A DNA stretch of 29,674 nt from Choristocarpus tenellus KU-1152. Taxonomy: Eukaryota > Phaeophyceae. The translations under genes were made by a program, and so were the position numbers. The stretch lies in contig CAXNAD020000102.1 in assembly GCA_964200185.2 (NCBI GenBank), positions 1 through 29,674 on the forward strand, read 5' to 3'. The stretch's first letter is position 1, and each line of letters starts with the position of its first letter. Below, piece by piece: positions 1 through 9,953 of this stretch. The notes under the pieces were generated by a model. The model was not told the DNA's origin. It searched no databases and was given only the letters and a program-made list of their open reading frames with translations.

Positions 1-1
1 C

Positions 2-34
<33 letters not shown>

Positions 35-700
35 CCAGATACTTTGACCCAGCTTGGTTCTGAAATGACTCAACCCACAGAGTGAGTACACAACTGTGTA
101 AAGAGATTTATTGTTTCTTGAGGTGTTTTAGAGTTTCTACAGCCTCAACGTTCTGACTTGTAAATCACTGTGCATGATACATTGAATGGGATAACCAATT
201 GGCTAATGCTTAGTTCGGGCAGATCAAAACACATGGATATCAGGCACCACATCTTGTAAAATTTGGTGGTAAGAGGGCACGTTATGACTAGTTACGCATC
301 ATCTGACCTGCAACACATAGGCATACTCACAAACTAATGGGAAATTATATATTTGGAAAAATACAGACAAATGCTTAACTTGAAAGATAGGCATAATTTT
401 TTGTGCCTTTTTTTGTTTTTCATAGAGTTGTGTTATTTCTCAGTTGCCTTTTGAGCTTTACACTGAAGACTAGTGATTTTGCTCATTGATGACTGATCTT
501 GGGAGGGTGTTCATAAAGACTCTTCCCACTATACACCTAGGATCACTAGTCATAAATGGAATACAACGATTGCTATTGCAACAGTGTAGATGATAGCAAG
601 AGCATTCATTGTTATGATTGATATACACAAATCAATAAGATATATTACCTACGGGTGCATGGAGACATTTATGCCCCCATGCTAGGATAATGAACCACTC
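1..700. other. Gene-free stretch downstream of gene 1
   Basis: I see no convincing exon on either strand here. The stretch starts with an uninterrupted run of 31 C at 3-33. On the minus strand it lies downstream of the gene 1 stop codon and probably holds that gene's 3' UTR. A minus-strand AATAAA at 107-112 is a candidate polyadenylation signal, though it is about 590 bases from the stop. A long T-rich block at about 400-425 looks like a pyrimidine tract on the plus strand but leads to no open frame. Confidence 0.5.
3..33. repeat. Poly-C homopolymer, 31 bases
   Basis: An uninterrupted run of 31 C residues (G on the other strand) opens the window. Such a run is a mononucleotide microsatellite or a common place for assembly breaks and length errors. 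Nothing around it suggests a functional telomere or replication origin. Confidence 0.95.
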
Positions 701-1634
701 TCAATCTTCTCTGCCTTCCTCTTCACCTTTACTTTGTCCTACATAAATGGGATAAATGTACTCCTGGATTTTCTGGATCTCATCAGAACCTGTATCTTCA
801 TACAGAGGGGGACTGGTTTCAACACTCTGCTCTAGAGGGATGAATACAGAGGATTTTGCTGCTAACAGGTGATACCATGTTCCTGTCTAGTCATCCTCCT
901 TTCTCCAAGAAGTGTTGAATAACCTATGTGTTATCCTTACATTGTATGTGCTGATACAAGTATACAACATAGTTTTCATATACATTTATCTTTGGTTGGT
1001 ACAATAGAAAGTTGTAACGTCCAAAACGGTAGGACAAGCCAGTGTTTATTCATACGTCAGTGATATTGGACAGCTGGCGGGCAATTAATAATTCACTCTT
1101 CTTGTTGAATAGCTTAGCGCATGAAAGGCTCGTCGCCCAACATGGTGAACATACATCATCAGCTATTCAACAAGAAGAGTGTGATAAGATGTTTCAATGT
1201 CATTGCCATGACTGAAAGGCGTAACCGAAAGTGCAAAGTTTCAAATTCCTGGGAAACAAGGTCTTCCCGGTTAACCTGTAAAAACAGTTTCTATCACCCT
1301 CGATCTCGTGTGTCGTGAACTTCTCCTCCAGATCTTGAGGAAGAAGGCCTTGAGTAACAGCATCTACAGTTCCCTTTCTCAGCCTGGCGAGTGCAGAGGG
1401 TTCAATGCTACGTAAAATTCCAAAGATTTAGGAAAATAGGTCGTGTAGTTGGGTCCAACTTATCAATCCCTCCACCTCCTGCCCAGCTACACACACCTAT
1501 GTTATCCCGTTTCCCTTTCCCCCTTCCCCCTTCGCACTTACCACTCACTTGAGACCTTGCATGTAGAGCAGTCCTTTGGCCACCTCATTTTCCGTCGAAC
1601 CAACTGCATGGCCCACTGATTGGCCAACAGACAT
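701..1634 (-). CDS. Gene 1: unknown acidic protein, four or five exons
   Basis: I do not recognise this protein. Minus-strand exons: 1549-1634 (start ATG 1632-1634), 1298-1407, 1056-1162 and 701-886 (stop at 701-703). Phases match at every join, giving about 162 residues. The third exon may itself be split: an 8-base microexon (1155-1162) and a 42-base mini-intron with GTATGT donor and AAG acceptor also keep phase, give 148 residues and read more naturally. Exon 2 encodes a charged segment with LRKGTVDAVTQGLLPQDLEE. The last exon contains TGTWYHLLAAKSSVFIP and ends in an acidic tail, GEEEGRED. No signal peptide or membrane span is evident in this model. The ATG follows an acceptor (cattgtag), and a donor GTGGAG/gtgagg near 1885 marks a probable non-coding 5' exon. 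The gene is divergent to SUMO. Exons 1, 2 and 4 are well supported; the middle is uncertain. Confidence 0.5.
1094..1181. repeat. Perfect 21-base inverted repeat at a splice site
   Basis: Left arm 1094-1114 and right arm 1161-1181 are exact reverse complements (21 of 21), separated by 46 bases. In the minus-strand transcript of gene 1, the arm at 1161-1181 covers the pyrimidine tract and AG of the proposed acceptor at 1163-1164. The arm at 1094-1114 lies in coding sequence (LFNKKS) just downstream. A folded pre-mRNA would therefore bury the 3' splice site. Confidence 0.9.
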
Positions 1635-2405
1635 CCTACAATGAAAAGTATGACCCAGTTACACCTTGTACAATATGGTCTGCGATAGACGCTGCTTCTA
1701 CAGGTCAAAGAAGCTCTCTACTGGCATAGTGCATGTATCGTATTGTGCTTTCACGCAAGGGTTCCCCTACATCAGATTTCACTTCGAGCCACACAAAACT
1801 ATCAAATAGGTGCATCACAATTCGCGAATGGGGTAAATTGCGATGAAACATCACCACACTTCCGAACTACCATAGAGCCCTCACCTCCACGCTAAAGACG
1901 GTTCTGTAAAATTTCAGCTACAAAAAAGCGCACGAATTGGCTTCAACAGCCTTCCATGGCATCGTAAAACGATTCTAGAAGTTGTCACACCTTGATCATT
2001 TGCATATCTTGTGTAAGACAACATTGGTGATCGATGTCAAGCAACTCTTGATTGGAGTGTTTGATGTGGATGAAAGTATTATTGTTTGGAATGGTTAGTG
2101 ACATAAAAAGATATACCCTTTGACTCTCTATTTTCAATACAAAAATAAATCCCTTTTTTAAACCCAGGACCCACACCTCATCTCTGACATCTTCTCATCC
2201 CTCGCTTTCAACGACGAAACGATCCGAAAGGTATGCCATGGGCAAGGGACTCATCTTTGTCCTACTTCTTGATGTGAAGAACTTGTTATCCACCTGCAGA
2301 AACCGACTCTTGCACAAGTCTGTAGACTTCCCCCCTTCTCCATTCCCCAGACATCACTCCCTTAGGTTGCCTTGCTGCATTGCCAATCCAGGTGCCTGTA
2401 ATATT
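1635..2405. promoter_or_regulatory. Divergent promoter and 5' UTR region, gene 1 / SUMO
   Basis: No coding exon is seen between the start codons of gene 1 (minus) and SUMO (plus). On the minus strand a donor (GTGGAG/gtgagg, about 1885) and the acceptor just before the gene 1 ATG suggest a 5' UTR intron. On the plus strand the pair GAAAG/gtatgc (intron from 2231) and ccaatccag (intron end 2391) suggests a short intron in the SUMO 5' UTR. Transcription start sites probably lie at about 1980-2220. No clear TATA box stands out. Confidence 0.45.
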
Positions 2406-3414
2406 ATGAGTGAACCGGCTAAGTCCGAGGGCGGCGATGATGCTAAGGAAACAATTACCATTCGTGTAAGGGACCAGGTGAGGTGATGAAACTTCGTTTT
2501 CTTCATTCTTGACTAGGTCCCTACTGACGAGGCATCGGTGTGCCTATCCCTTCCTCTTTTGGGAAGGGCACTTCCGCGCTGTGAGTCTTATGTGGCATAT
2601 CTGTGTATCTCGCTAACCGTCAAGATATTTCTCCAGTAAACGTTTTCCATACGCCCAGTCGCTCTTTTGGTCATGTGATACCTAGGAGTTCCAAGACCCT
2701 CGGGACAGATCCAAGTATCATGGTCATTTTCATCTCTTTCGCTGGGGACAGATGCACTTAGTCGAAAGTAAAGCAGAATACCAACACGACCTGTTAAAGG
2801 CAAAAAACAATTCAGAAGTGTAGAATGAGTCAAATCAAAATCCCCCCCGTTATTTTCAAGCTGCCAAACAAACACGAAAATGCCAACCGAGTGAAGTACC
2901 TCTTACGCCATGAGATACGCACACACTGTCCACGTTGTCTTTCAGGCAAAAACTGCATTTCTATACACACCTTAGCATGACATTTTGAGTAGAGGTATGC
3001 CATTTCATTCACTGCGGGTCCCAGGTGGTCTGCTTATGAGTGCATATCCCATCTCTGGGGGAAAGTGTACTGCTGCTTTTCGTTTGGTGGTCAGCATTTT
3101 TTTTTCTGGAATAAATTTTGGCTATGTCAATAGATGAATGTCGACCAACTAAAGAAGACGATCCGCTTTCAACCACCTTTTTTTCTTTTTTTTCTTCGCA
3201 GACAGGGGAAGAGACCTTCTTCAAGGTGAAGAAGTCAACTCGCATGGAGAAGGTTTTTTCCACATACGCACAGCGCAAGGGTGTAAATGTAGCTGCCCTG
3301 CGTTTCCTCTTGGATGGTGAACGTGTTAGCCCTGATGCCACCCCCAAGGCCCTAGACCTTGAAGATCAGGATCAAATTGATTGCATGTTGGAGCAGCAGG
3401 GAGGAAGAGCTTGA
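2406..3414 (+). CDS. SUMO: SUMO, small ubiquitin-like modifier
   Basis: Two exons, 2406-2477 and 3202-3414, joined in phase 0 over a 724-base GT-AG intron, encode 94 residues. The start gives the SUMO-like N terminus MSEPAKSEGGDD, followed by TITIRVRDQ and, from exon 2, TGEETFFKVKKSTRMEKVF, FLLDGERV and LEDQDQIDCMLEQQGG, which are hallmark parts of the SUMO beta-grasp fold. By family knowledge, SUMO is processed by a Ulp/SENP protease and conjugated to lysines through E1 (SAE1/SAE2) and Ubc9. Here the diglycine is at 91-92, so only two residues (RA) would be removed. An in-frame ATG at 2238 lies inside a likely 5' UTR intron and would give an atypical leader, so I prefer 2406. The C-terminal exon is close to what stramenopile SUMOs look like. 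Confidence 0.93.
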
Positions 3415-4192
3415 TGATTGGTGGAATGAGTCAAGCCACCTCTTTCGAGACGATTCGTGTTTGAAAAACTGTAGAAGGTTGAGGGCTTGAATGATAAGTG
3501 AGCTGAAAAGGATACTCTATTGGATCATTACTTGGGCACACTTATATGACAATCTCCACCATGTAATTGCAACCAGGTTTTCCACTTAAGAACAGGTTCC
3601 TCCACACCTCTTCATTGTATCAATTTGTTTGATATGTAAGGATCTGATTCTGTTCCACTGTACGTGGCTTCAAAGTCCAATCTGACTTCTCCAGACAAAA
3701 TTTTCTGTGACAAAAGGAGGGTAGAGCTTGCAAGAATTACATACAGTGTCCTCTAGAGGTCTAGCTACTGCTTTTTGTTGTGAGAGTTATTTTTTGTGCC
3801 CCTCATTCTTACAAACATGTTCCTAAAGATTGGTCAAGCTTTCGGAAGCTATTCATCGTCTTCCAATTATTTTTCCTGCTTGCAATGGATTTTCAATACC
3901 CTTTCCTAGGACACTGCCTTGAGAACGATGAGCAGCAAGATAAGGTGGTTGATGGTTGACTCTAGTGCATATATTAGAGGGAGAGAGGAACATATAGTCC
4001 AGGAGTGGAATGTAGTACCTAAATTCAGTTAGGCGCAAGCCAATTTGCAAGGCAAGAAAAAAACATCTTAGACTAATTTGTGCAATGGACACTGATGATT
4101 CACCTCAGTTCACAGTTGTGCACCTGAATCACACTGGAGATATTCATTACTTTGCTCCCAAACTCAGCAAGATTCATCCACCCTACCTCATA
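3415..4192. other. Convergent intergenic region, SUMO / DCC gene
   Basis: This stretch lies between the stop codons of two convergent genes and presumably holds both 3' UTRs. I find no exon with matching splice phases. The short open frames at 3853-4092 (minus) and 4085-4318 (plus) lack coding character; the latter lies antisense to the last DCC exon. No strong repeat is visible. Confidence 0.5.
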
Positions 4193-6731
4193 TCACACAA
4201 ACCGGTCTGCATACTGCTCATCAGAGCACCGGCATTCACGAAGTTTTCCCATTATGCTGTAGCGGTTGTTGGCCACTGTGTCGTACAGATGATCCCTTAC
4301 AAACTGCAGATCAAGTAGAAGAAAAGGGAAGGGGCAAGGTTAGGAATTACTGTGAACTGTGTCTTGAAATGATCACAACACTTTCCAAGATGCCTTTCCA
4401 AGATGCCAGGAGAAAAGCAATCGTTTCCCCATCTACACCTTGGTCGAATTTGTATTGCTTACCAAATTTGTTTCAACTAAACAACACACCCACCACCCTC
4501 TAGCAGACAGAACTGAAACACATCCAAGTTGATCTTTACTACCTCGTACCTTTGGCACAAGTACACCTGGTTGAACCAGCACACCGACTACTCCCCCAAT
4601 TAGTTTCCCAATGCGCAGGACAGCATCAGACTGGACATAAGAAGAGCCATTATCCTGAACAAGAACAATGCTGGAATCAACAGCAGTGAAAGCATTTGCC
4701 TAATTAACTTAGGGACAAGTTTGATGCTCTACAGCTTAGTCCCAGATCAGCTACAGGATTCAATCCATCAGTCTACATGCATGTTTAATAGCTTCCTCAA
4801 TTAATATCATGACCATGGAATGGGTTGTCAATTTTTCACCTGGAAAGGTCATCAGGAGATCTGCCTGAGAAGGCAAGCAATGCACGCCCTGTATCCCCCT
4901 GTAACGGTGAAAAGCGCAACTTGGCGGACTTGTCAAGGTCAAGGGCCAGATTGACCCAGGTATTACTGGCATGAGTGTGGATTGGAATGGCAAAGGGTGT
5001 CCAGGCCAATATGGAGGCATTTAATTGTCAGATTCCTCATGTTGTCAATACATTGAATGAAAAAATCACCAGATGCAAGAAGCAATCACTCCATGAGCTG
5101 TTTGGGTATACCTAGAATCGGTCTAAAATTGTTTGGGTACTTACGAGTACATCATATGTAAATAGTCAAACTAAAGCTATTGAAGGCGGGGAGAGATGCA
5201 AATGAGGGTGGGGGGTGGATATTAACACCTTCTCAAAGAACTACTTAGATGCATAGGGTTGATAACCCTAAAAACCAGTCAAGTGAGGATTACATGTAGA
5301 GGATTTGAATAACTTCTTCCACACAAGACAAATGAGTGCATGATGTGATCACCAGATTCCTTGTAGGTAACATGCTGGCTGCGTAGGAATTAAATAGCCT
5401 CATCTGCCTGGTACAGCTCTATTGCAGTCTCAAGCAAAGCTACTGTGACTATGCAGCCCTTTTGCATCCCTGACTAACTAAAGGACTATCCAACATAGAG
5501 AAAATCTCTAGATGTTCTACTAGAATATTGACCTGTTGTCTTGTATGCAAGCTGAATTGTTGACATTGTTAAAAACACTGCCTCTCAAAATATGATGACC
5601 AGAACAGTTATCATTCCGCCCAAAATGTTAGTGTTATAAAACAATTGGGTTGAGACTGCTCCCATCATATATGGTCCTAAACAAAGTGATAGTAAATGTG
5701 TTGTAAATCAGCGGACAAGCGCAGCAACTAAAACAAGTTAAGAAGTACAAGCACCTGAATTGCATGTAGAAAACTTTCGAATAAGCATCATTCCAAATGG
5801 GAGTGTCAATTGTGGATCAAGCGCTGAATGACATTAGAGATTGGATCCCCACGCAAGTCCGAGTTTTGGTGAAGCCATGCTTAGCGTCTTTAGATCTGAT
5901 CAAATTTCATGTTACCAGTCCTGGGTCAGGCCAGAGCCCCGATCGCATCAGTCATGTGGATTAGACGACACAGTTCAGGTCTTGGGGAAATTCAACGACC
6001 CAGACCCTCTCATCCCCAATTTTCCATCCCTTTTGTACTGCCACACCTTCTCTCAATCTTACCAGAAAACACACACACCGTCGTAAAGCACCACGGGTCG
6101 CCTGTCTACCGCAAACACCACCTTCCCGTTATCTTGAGGAGTCACACCTCCTTCTCCCTTTTGTACTCTGGCTCTAATCTGTTGTAGTTGAGGGCCTGGT
6201 GGGAGGAGGAGAGGATAGGCGGAGATGCCAATACTCTAAAGGTTATCTTCGGAGTAAGGAAAATATTCGACAATGAAAACCTTAACGATAGCAAAAGCGT
6301 GTACTGTATGAAATATTCTGTCTACATAGTGTTAGATGCTAGAAATAGCAGTTCAATGACATCACACACGCAAGAGTCTTTCGATTTCTGCGAAGTTAAC
6401 ATGTAGACATTGCCATGTTACTCATCACCTTGTCTTGTTCGTAAAACTGGAGAACATATAGGGAATGATGGGGTCATTTTTACAGTCCTCTTTCTTGTTA
6501 TGTCTCCTAAGCATAACTACTAGCATCGATGCGTTGTTGCAGGCTATCCCCACAGACATCGTAGCATGCCTCCTGCTTCAACCAACTTTTGTATTGTAGC
6601 ACAATCGGAATTACAGCGGAACACACACCATATCGAGGGTCTCTGTAGAGAGGAGAAGGGATCAATAGGAAGCCATGGGTCAGGCCAATAACTAATCCTA
6701 TGAAAATGGTAACAATTTTTTTCATTACCAT
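4193..6731 (-). CDS. DCC-family (DUF393) thiol-disulfide oxidoreductase, likely plastid-targeted
   Basis: Solid minus-strand exons are 6063-6235, 4840-4965, 4550-4670 and 4193-4303, all joining in phase. They give the DCC signature: YDGVCVFC (CxxC), then NTWVNLALDLD, LRFSPLQGDTGRALL, QSDAVLRIGKLIGG and the C-terminal RDHLYDTVANNRY. The second Cys codon is split TG/T by a 1097-base intron. The family is predicted to do dithiol-disulfide exchange through CxxC; substrates are mostly unknown and plant members are plastid proteins. Tentative 5' exons are 6627-6731 and 6429-6446 (an 18-base exon), both phase-compatible, giving 217 residues with the CxxC cysteines at about 96 and 99. Exon 1 has a hydrophobic signal core (KKIVTIFIGLVIGLTHG) followed by FLLIPSP, resembling the signal peptide plus Phe-start transit peptide of secondary-plastid algae. 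The family call is strong; the first two exons are guesses. Confidence 0.85.
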
Positions 6732-6883
6732 TGTTGAGTTGTAGGTGAGTTTGTTTCGATGTAGAGTAGTTGGAATGACCTCAATTATTTTTTTCATGCA
6801 CGAAACCGTCCAAACTAGGAGTGAACAATTTATGTAAAGGTTCGCTCAAGGCATCCATACTACCAGCCCACCCTCCTCTTCCA
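6732..6883. promoter_or_regulatory. Compact divergent promoter, DCC / EF-hand genes
   Basis: Only 152 bases separate the proposed start codons of the minus-strand DCC gene and the plus-strand EF-hand gene. An upstream in-frame ATG at 6797 would shrink this to 86. The space must hold both 5' UTRs and the shared promoter unless the DCC start lies elsewhere. An AT-rich element, caatttatgtaaagg, sits at about 6827-6841, about 45 bases upstream of the EF-hand ATG. Confidence 0.4.
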
Positions 6884-8395
6884 ATGTCGCCAAGTGGAAG
6901 GCGAGGGAAGGGAGACTCCGTAGTGGTGGATACTTCGAAGGTATAGTATCCTGTCTATATGATACGGCCATGAAAATGGACGAGCAATTTGTCAGAGTCT
7001 CATTGAAGGGCTGATTTGCCATTCCCACAACTACACTACAAGGAGCGCCATTTATTGTGACGACAAACACGGGGCTGGACCTTTAAGCAACAAGTTAGAG
7101 TATGAACTTTGTCCGTTCATTAATAACTTTCCGTAACGTCCCAATTGCGCACCGTCACCCCGGCAGACTTCCCTACCTTCCCTTCTTCTGACTTTGTTTA
7201 ATACTTTCGAATTTGTGTTAAAAAGGTTCCCAAGAACGCCAAGGGTGGAGTTCTAGTTACAGAGGAAGATCTGAAGGCAGCGTTTGAATTCTTTGATGTA
7301 GAAGGGAAAGGGAAAATAACTGCGCCCATCCTCCGAAAAAGATTGGGAGCACTCTTTCCCAACATGAATGCCAAGGTGGGTGGCTGACATCACTGTAGTA
7401 TTGTGATGGAGTGAGCATGCCTTGCACATTACACACATTTTCAAAATATGTACTTATATCTAGGTATCCACAACATATGTCTCTTGAACAGGAATATCGC
7501 TTTCTGATGAATAACAAGCAAGAGATGACTCTGGATGACCTTAGGGAGGTACTTCTGGACAATGAAGTCACTAACTTCGACCCAGTTGCAGAGGCCTTTC
7601 AGGTGTTACATGCATGCTGTGCTCAGGGTAGGAATGTTTTTGAATTGGTCCCCAATCACCCCTACCAGGGCCATCAGCATCTTGGATATTGAACATGATT
7701 AACAAAAAATTCAAACTTACCACAGAGAGATGGCCAATCAGTTTCTCAAGAAAAATTCTCAAAAAGAGGAATACAGATGTAGTATGCCACTTCCAAGATG
7801 AAAAATTCAAACCTAGAGAAGTCTCAAATATGGTTAGGTGCTTATTGAAAGGCATTTCAGTGTGCTATGGAGTATCCACTTGCTCTATGCCTTCACAGTA
7901 TATATTGCAACCAACAAAACAACTTATGGCAGCATTGGTGATTGCATGTCAGTTCAAGATCCTCACTTCAAAGAGCTACACTGTCCTGTTGGTACTTTAG
8001 TTTGCCTTTTCACGGGTGAACCAACGCTACGTGCTAATGTGAAGTACCACACACAGCAACTGATATCCTTGATGGTTTTGCCTCAACATATTCCTCTACA
8101 TTGCAAACATTGGCAGGCTTTTGATCCAGAAGGAACTGGTTACATGGATAGGGAAGTGGTTCGTACTGTATTTCAGAAAGTAGGATATGGCATGATCACT
8201 GACGAGGACCTTGACACTCTGGTGGAGGCTGCTGATGGCGACAGTGATGGAAGAGTTGGTCTCGAGGATTTCCGCCAAATATGTGTCCTCGGTACCATGA
8301 CACCAGAGTCAGCAACAGAGGAGATCACAATAACAGCGAAGAGGAAGGATGAGAAAGATGTAGGGGTGGGAGCTGGTGAGGACAGGCAACCTTAA
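6884..8395 (+). CDS. Calmodulin-like EF-hand calcium-binding protein
   Basis: Four exons, 6884-6940, 7226-7375, 7492-7602 and 8117-8395, all phase 0, encode 198 residues. The start MSPSGRRGKGDSVVVDTSK is a basic, non-homologous leader absent from calmodulin. The rest has the calmodulin layout of paired EF-hands. EF1 (about 35-63) has loop DVEGKGKITAPI and lacks acidic residues at key positions. EF2 (about 75-105) is degenerate, with no acidic loop. EF3 (about 106-135) has loop DPEGTGYMDREV with Val at position 12. EF4 (about 140-170) has DGDSDGRVGLED, the only near-canonical loop, with Asp at position 12. Known role of the fold: calcium sensing through target binding. I infer that only one or two sites bind calcium. 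A charged tail (KRKDEKDVGVGAGEDRQP) follows. The acceptor of exon 2 is A-rich (gttaaaaag), though a pyrimidine tract lies about 30 bases upstream. The target is unknown. Confidence 0.88.
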
Positions 8396-9884
8396 TCACC
8401 GGCAAGGTTAGCTCATTCAAATATCGGCCTGTTTTGCTTGGTTCAGTTATGAAATCCCCTCAGGTAACTTTTCTGTGACAGTCCTAGTTCATGAAAGCAA
8501 GAACTCCAAGCAGGCCACAACATTGCACATGACTCGATTTCAATGAATGGATTGAGAACACGAAAGGAGGTAATAGTCAAGCTTTAACATTTCCCTAACA
8601 AAATTCCTCCCTGATATTATCCAGAATCAGGAATCAGTGAGTTGCATCTATGTCGAAATCTACACATTTAGGGTGCTATGATAGTGCTATCCCATAGCAT
8701 GATACGCATAAATATATATATGTGTATCCCAAAACAAAATTAGATACTTCAGCTTTGCTCAACAAAATCACGACATAATATCATACTCTCACATTTAACT
8801 TGTGGGTACAAAAAACTGTGCAGGGTGGTTTGATAGCTGTGTACAATCCACTCATCCACTCACATAGTCTCTTTCTTACCCATATGCTAATGCATATGTG
8901 TGATTTCCTTTTGTGATTTATCTGTTTGCTGAACCACGAACCACTTCCAAATATTCAGAGAACATCAACTCACAGAAGATTTACAGCAAGCAAAAGTACC
9001 CAGCATAAACACTTGGCTATGTGGGTCCAACTACTGATTTGAATCAACACCCAAGTGGGACAAGGATAAGAATTGCAGTTGCCTGACCACCAAGGGAAAG
9101 GCATAATACACTCGAAGAGGAAACCTTCAAGAAACACATGGACATGATGAGTCCACAATGATCTTCCAGGAACTCCCAGAAAGCCCTTCAATGCTACACA
9201 AAACACAACACTGGTATCTTTAGAGTATGCAGGAGACTGGGTGGCAAGGTGGTTTCAAGAAGACAGCCGAGAGCAGGATATCCTGTAAATCTTGCATGTT
9301 CATAATCAATCCAGTATCTCTCCGAGAGGGAACTTGCAGATACAAGTAATAAATGCTGGTGACTTTCTGCACACAGGTCAGAGTTGTCAGCAGGATGGAC
9401 AATGTGGAGACAATAAATTAGAACAGAAGCAAGATCAGCATGACCTGTTTCAATCCAACAATTTTCTAATCAACATATGTTGATGCACTCATCATTGTGC
9501 CGCTTGTAGAAAACGAAATGTTGATGTTGAAGTATTCCTAACACCTCATTCACTTGGTCTCAACTGCTAATAATGTATATTGTACTAAAGGAAAGTGCTC
9601 CACTGTCTCACCAACAACAAAACGTAGACCAAGCTCTAAATGGGCACGTGCACGTGTACTCTAAGAGACCATACCTCTCAAATAATATTAACTTACACCT
9701 GCCATTGTTATCCATTTCATTGCATACATCCAGCTCCATTCCCAGAAAGCTAAAGGTTTGTGCATTATGTACCCAGGAACACCACATGTGACATCACAAC
9801 CCAAGTATCCATGTATCTTTATACATACAGTGTGTGCTACGTGACATACTTTGTAGCATTTCATCCTCAATCAAGGAAAACAAT
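8396..9884. other. Convergent intergenic region, EF-hand / DMT genes
   Basis: About 1.5 kb between the ends of two convergent genes. I see no exon with coding character on either strand. Short open frames here (for example 8970-9206 minus and 9292-9483 plus) lack splice context and known motifs. AT-rich microsatellite-like DNA occurs near 8711-8725. The region probably holds two 3' UTRs and a spacer. Confidence 0.5.
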
Positions 9885-9953
9885 TTATACATCCATTACT
9901 TCTTCCAGCAGAGGCTTGCGCTCCCCTTGGAGGTACTGCTCTCGCTCCACCTG
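9885..9953 (-). other. In-frame open extension after the DMT gene's TGA
   Basis: Directly after TGA (9954-9956) the same frame stays open for 22 codons to TAA (9885-9887). It reads QVEREQYLQGERKPLLEEV then MDV, charged and with codon choice like the rest of the gene. The junction cttgacag/GTGGAG also looks like a good acceptor. It may be a read-through or selenocysteine extension, an alternatively spliced last exon, or chance. No candidate donor gives this frame through an ordinary intron. Confidence 0.35.

Noticed and set aside
1121-1318. Open frame of 65 residues on the plus strand
   Set aside because: It is antisense to exons of gene 1, which have better coding character and matching splice phases.
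2238-2405. An in-frame upstream ATG that would extend the SUMO N terminus
   Set aside because: The extra leader is unlike any SUMO, and the segment is bounded by good donor and acceptor signals for a 5' UTR intron.
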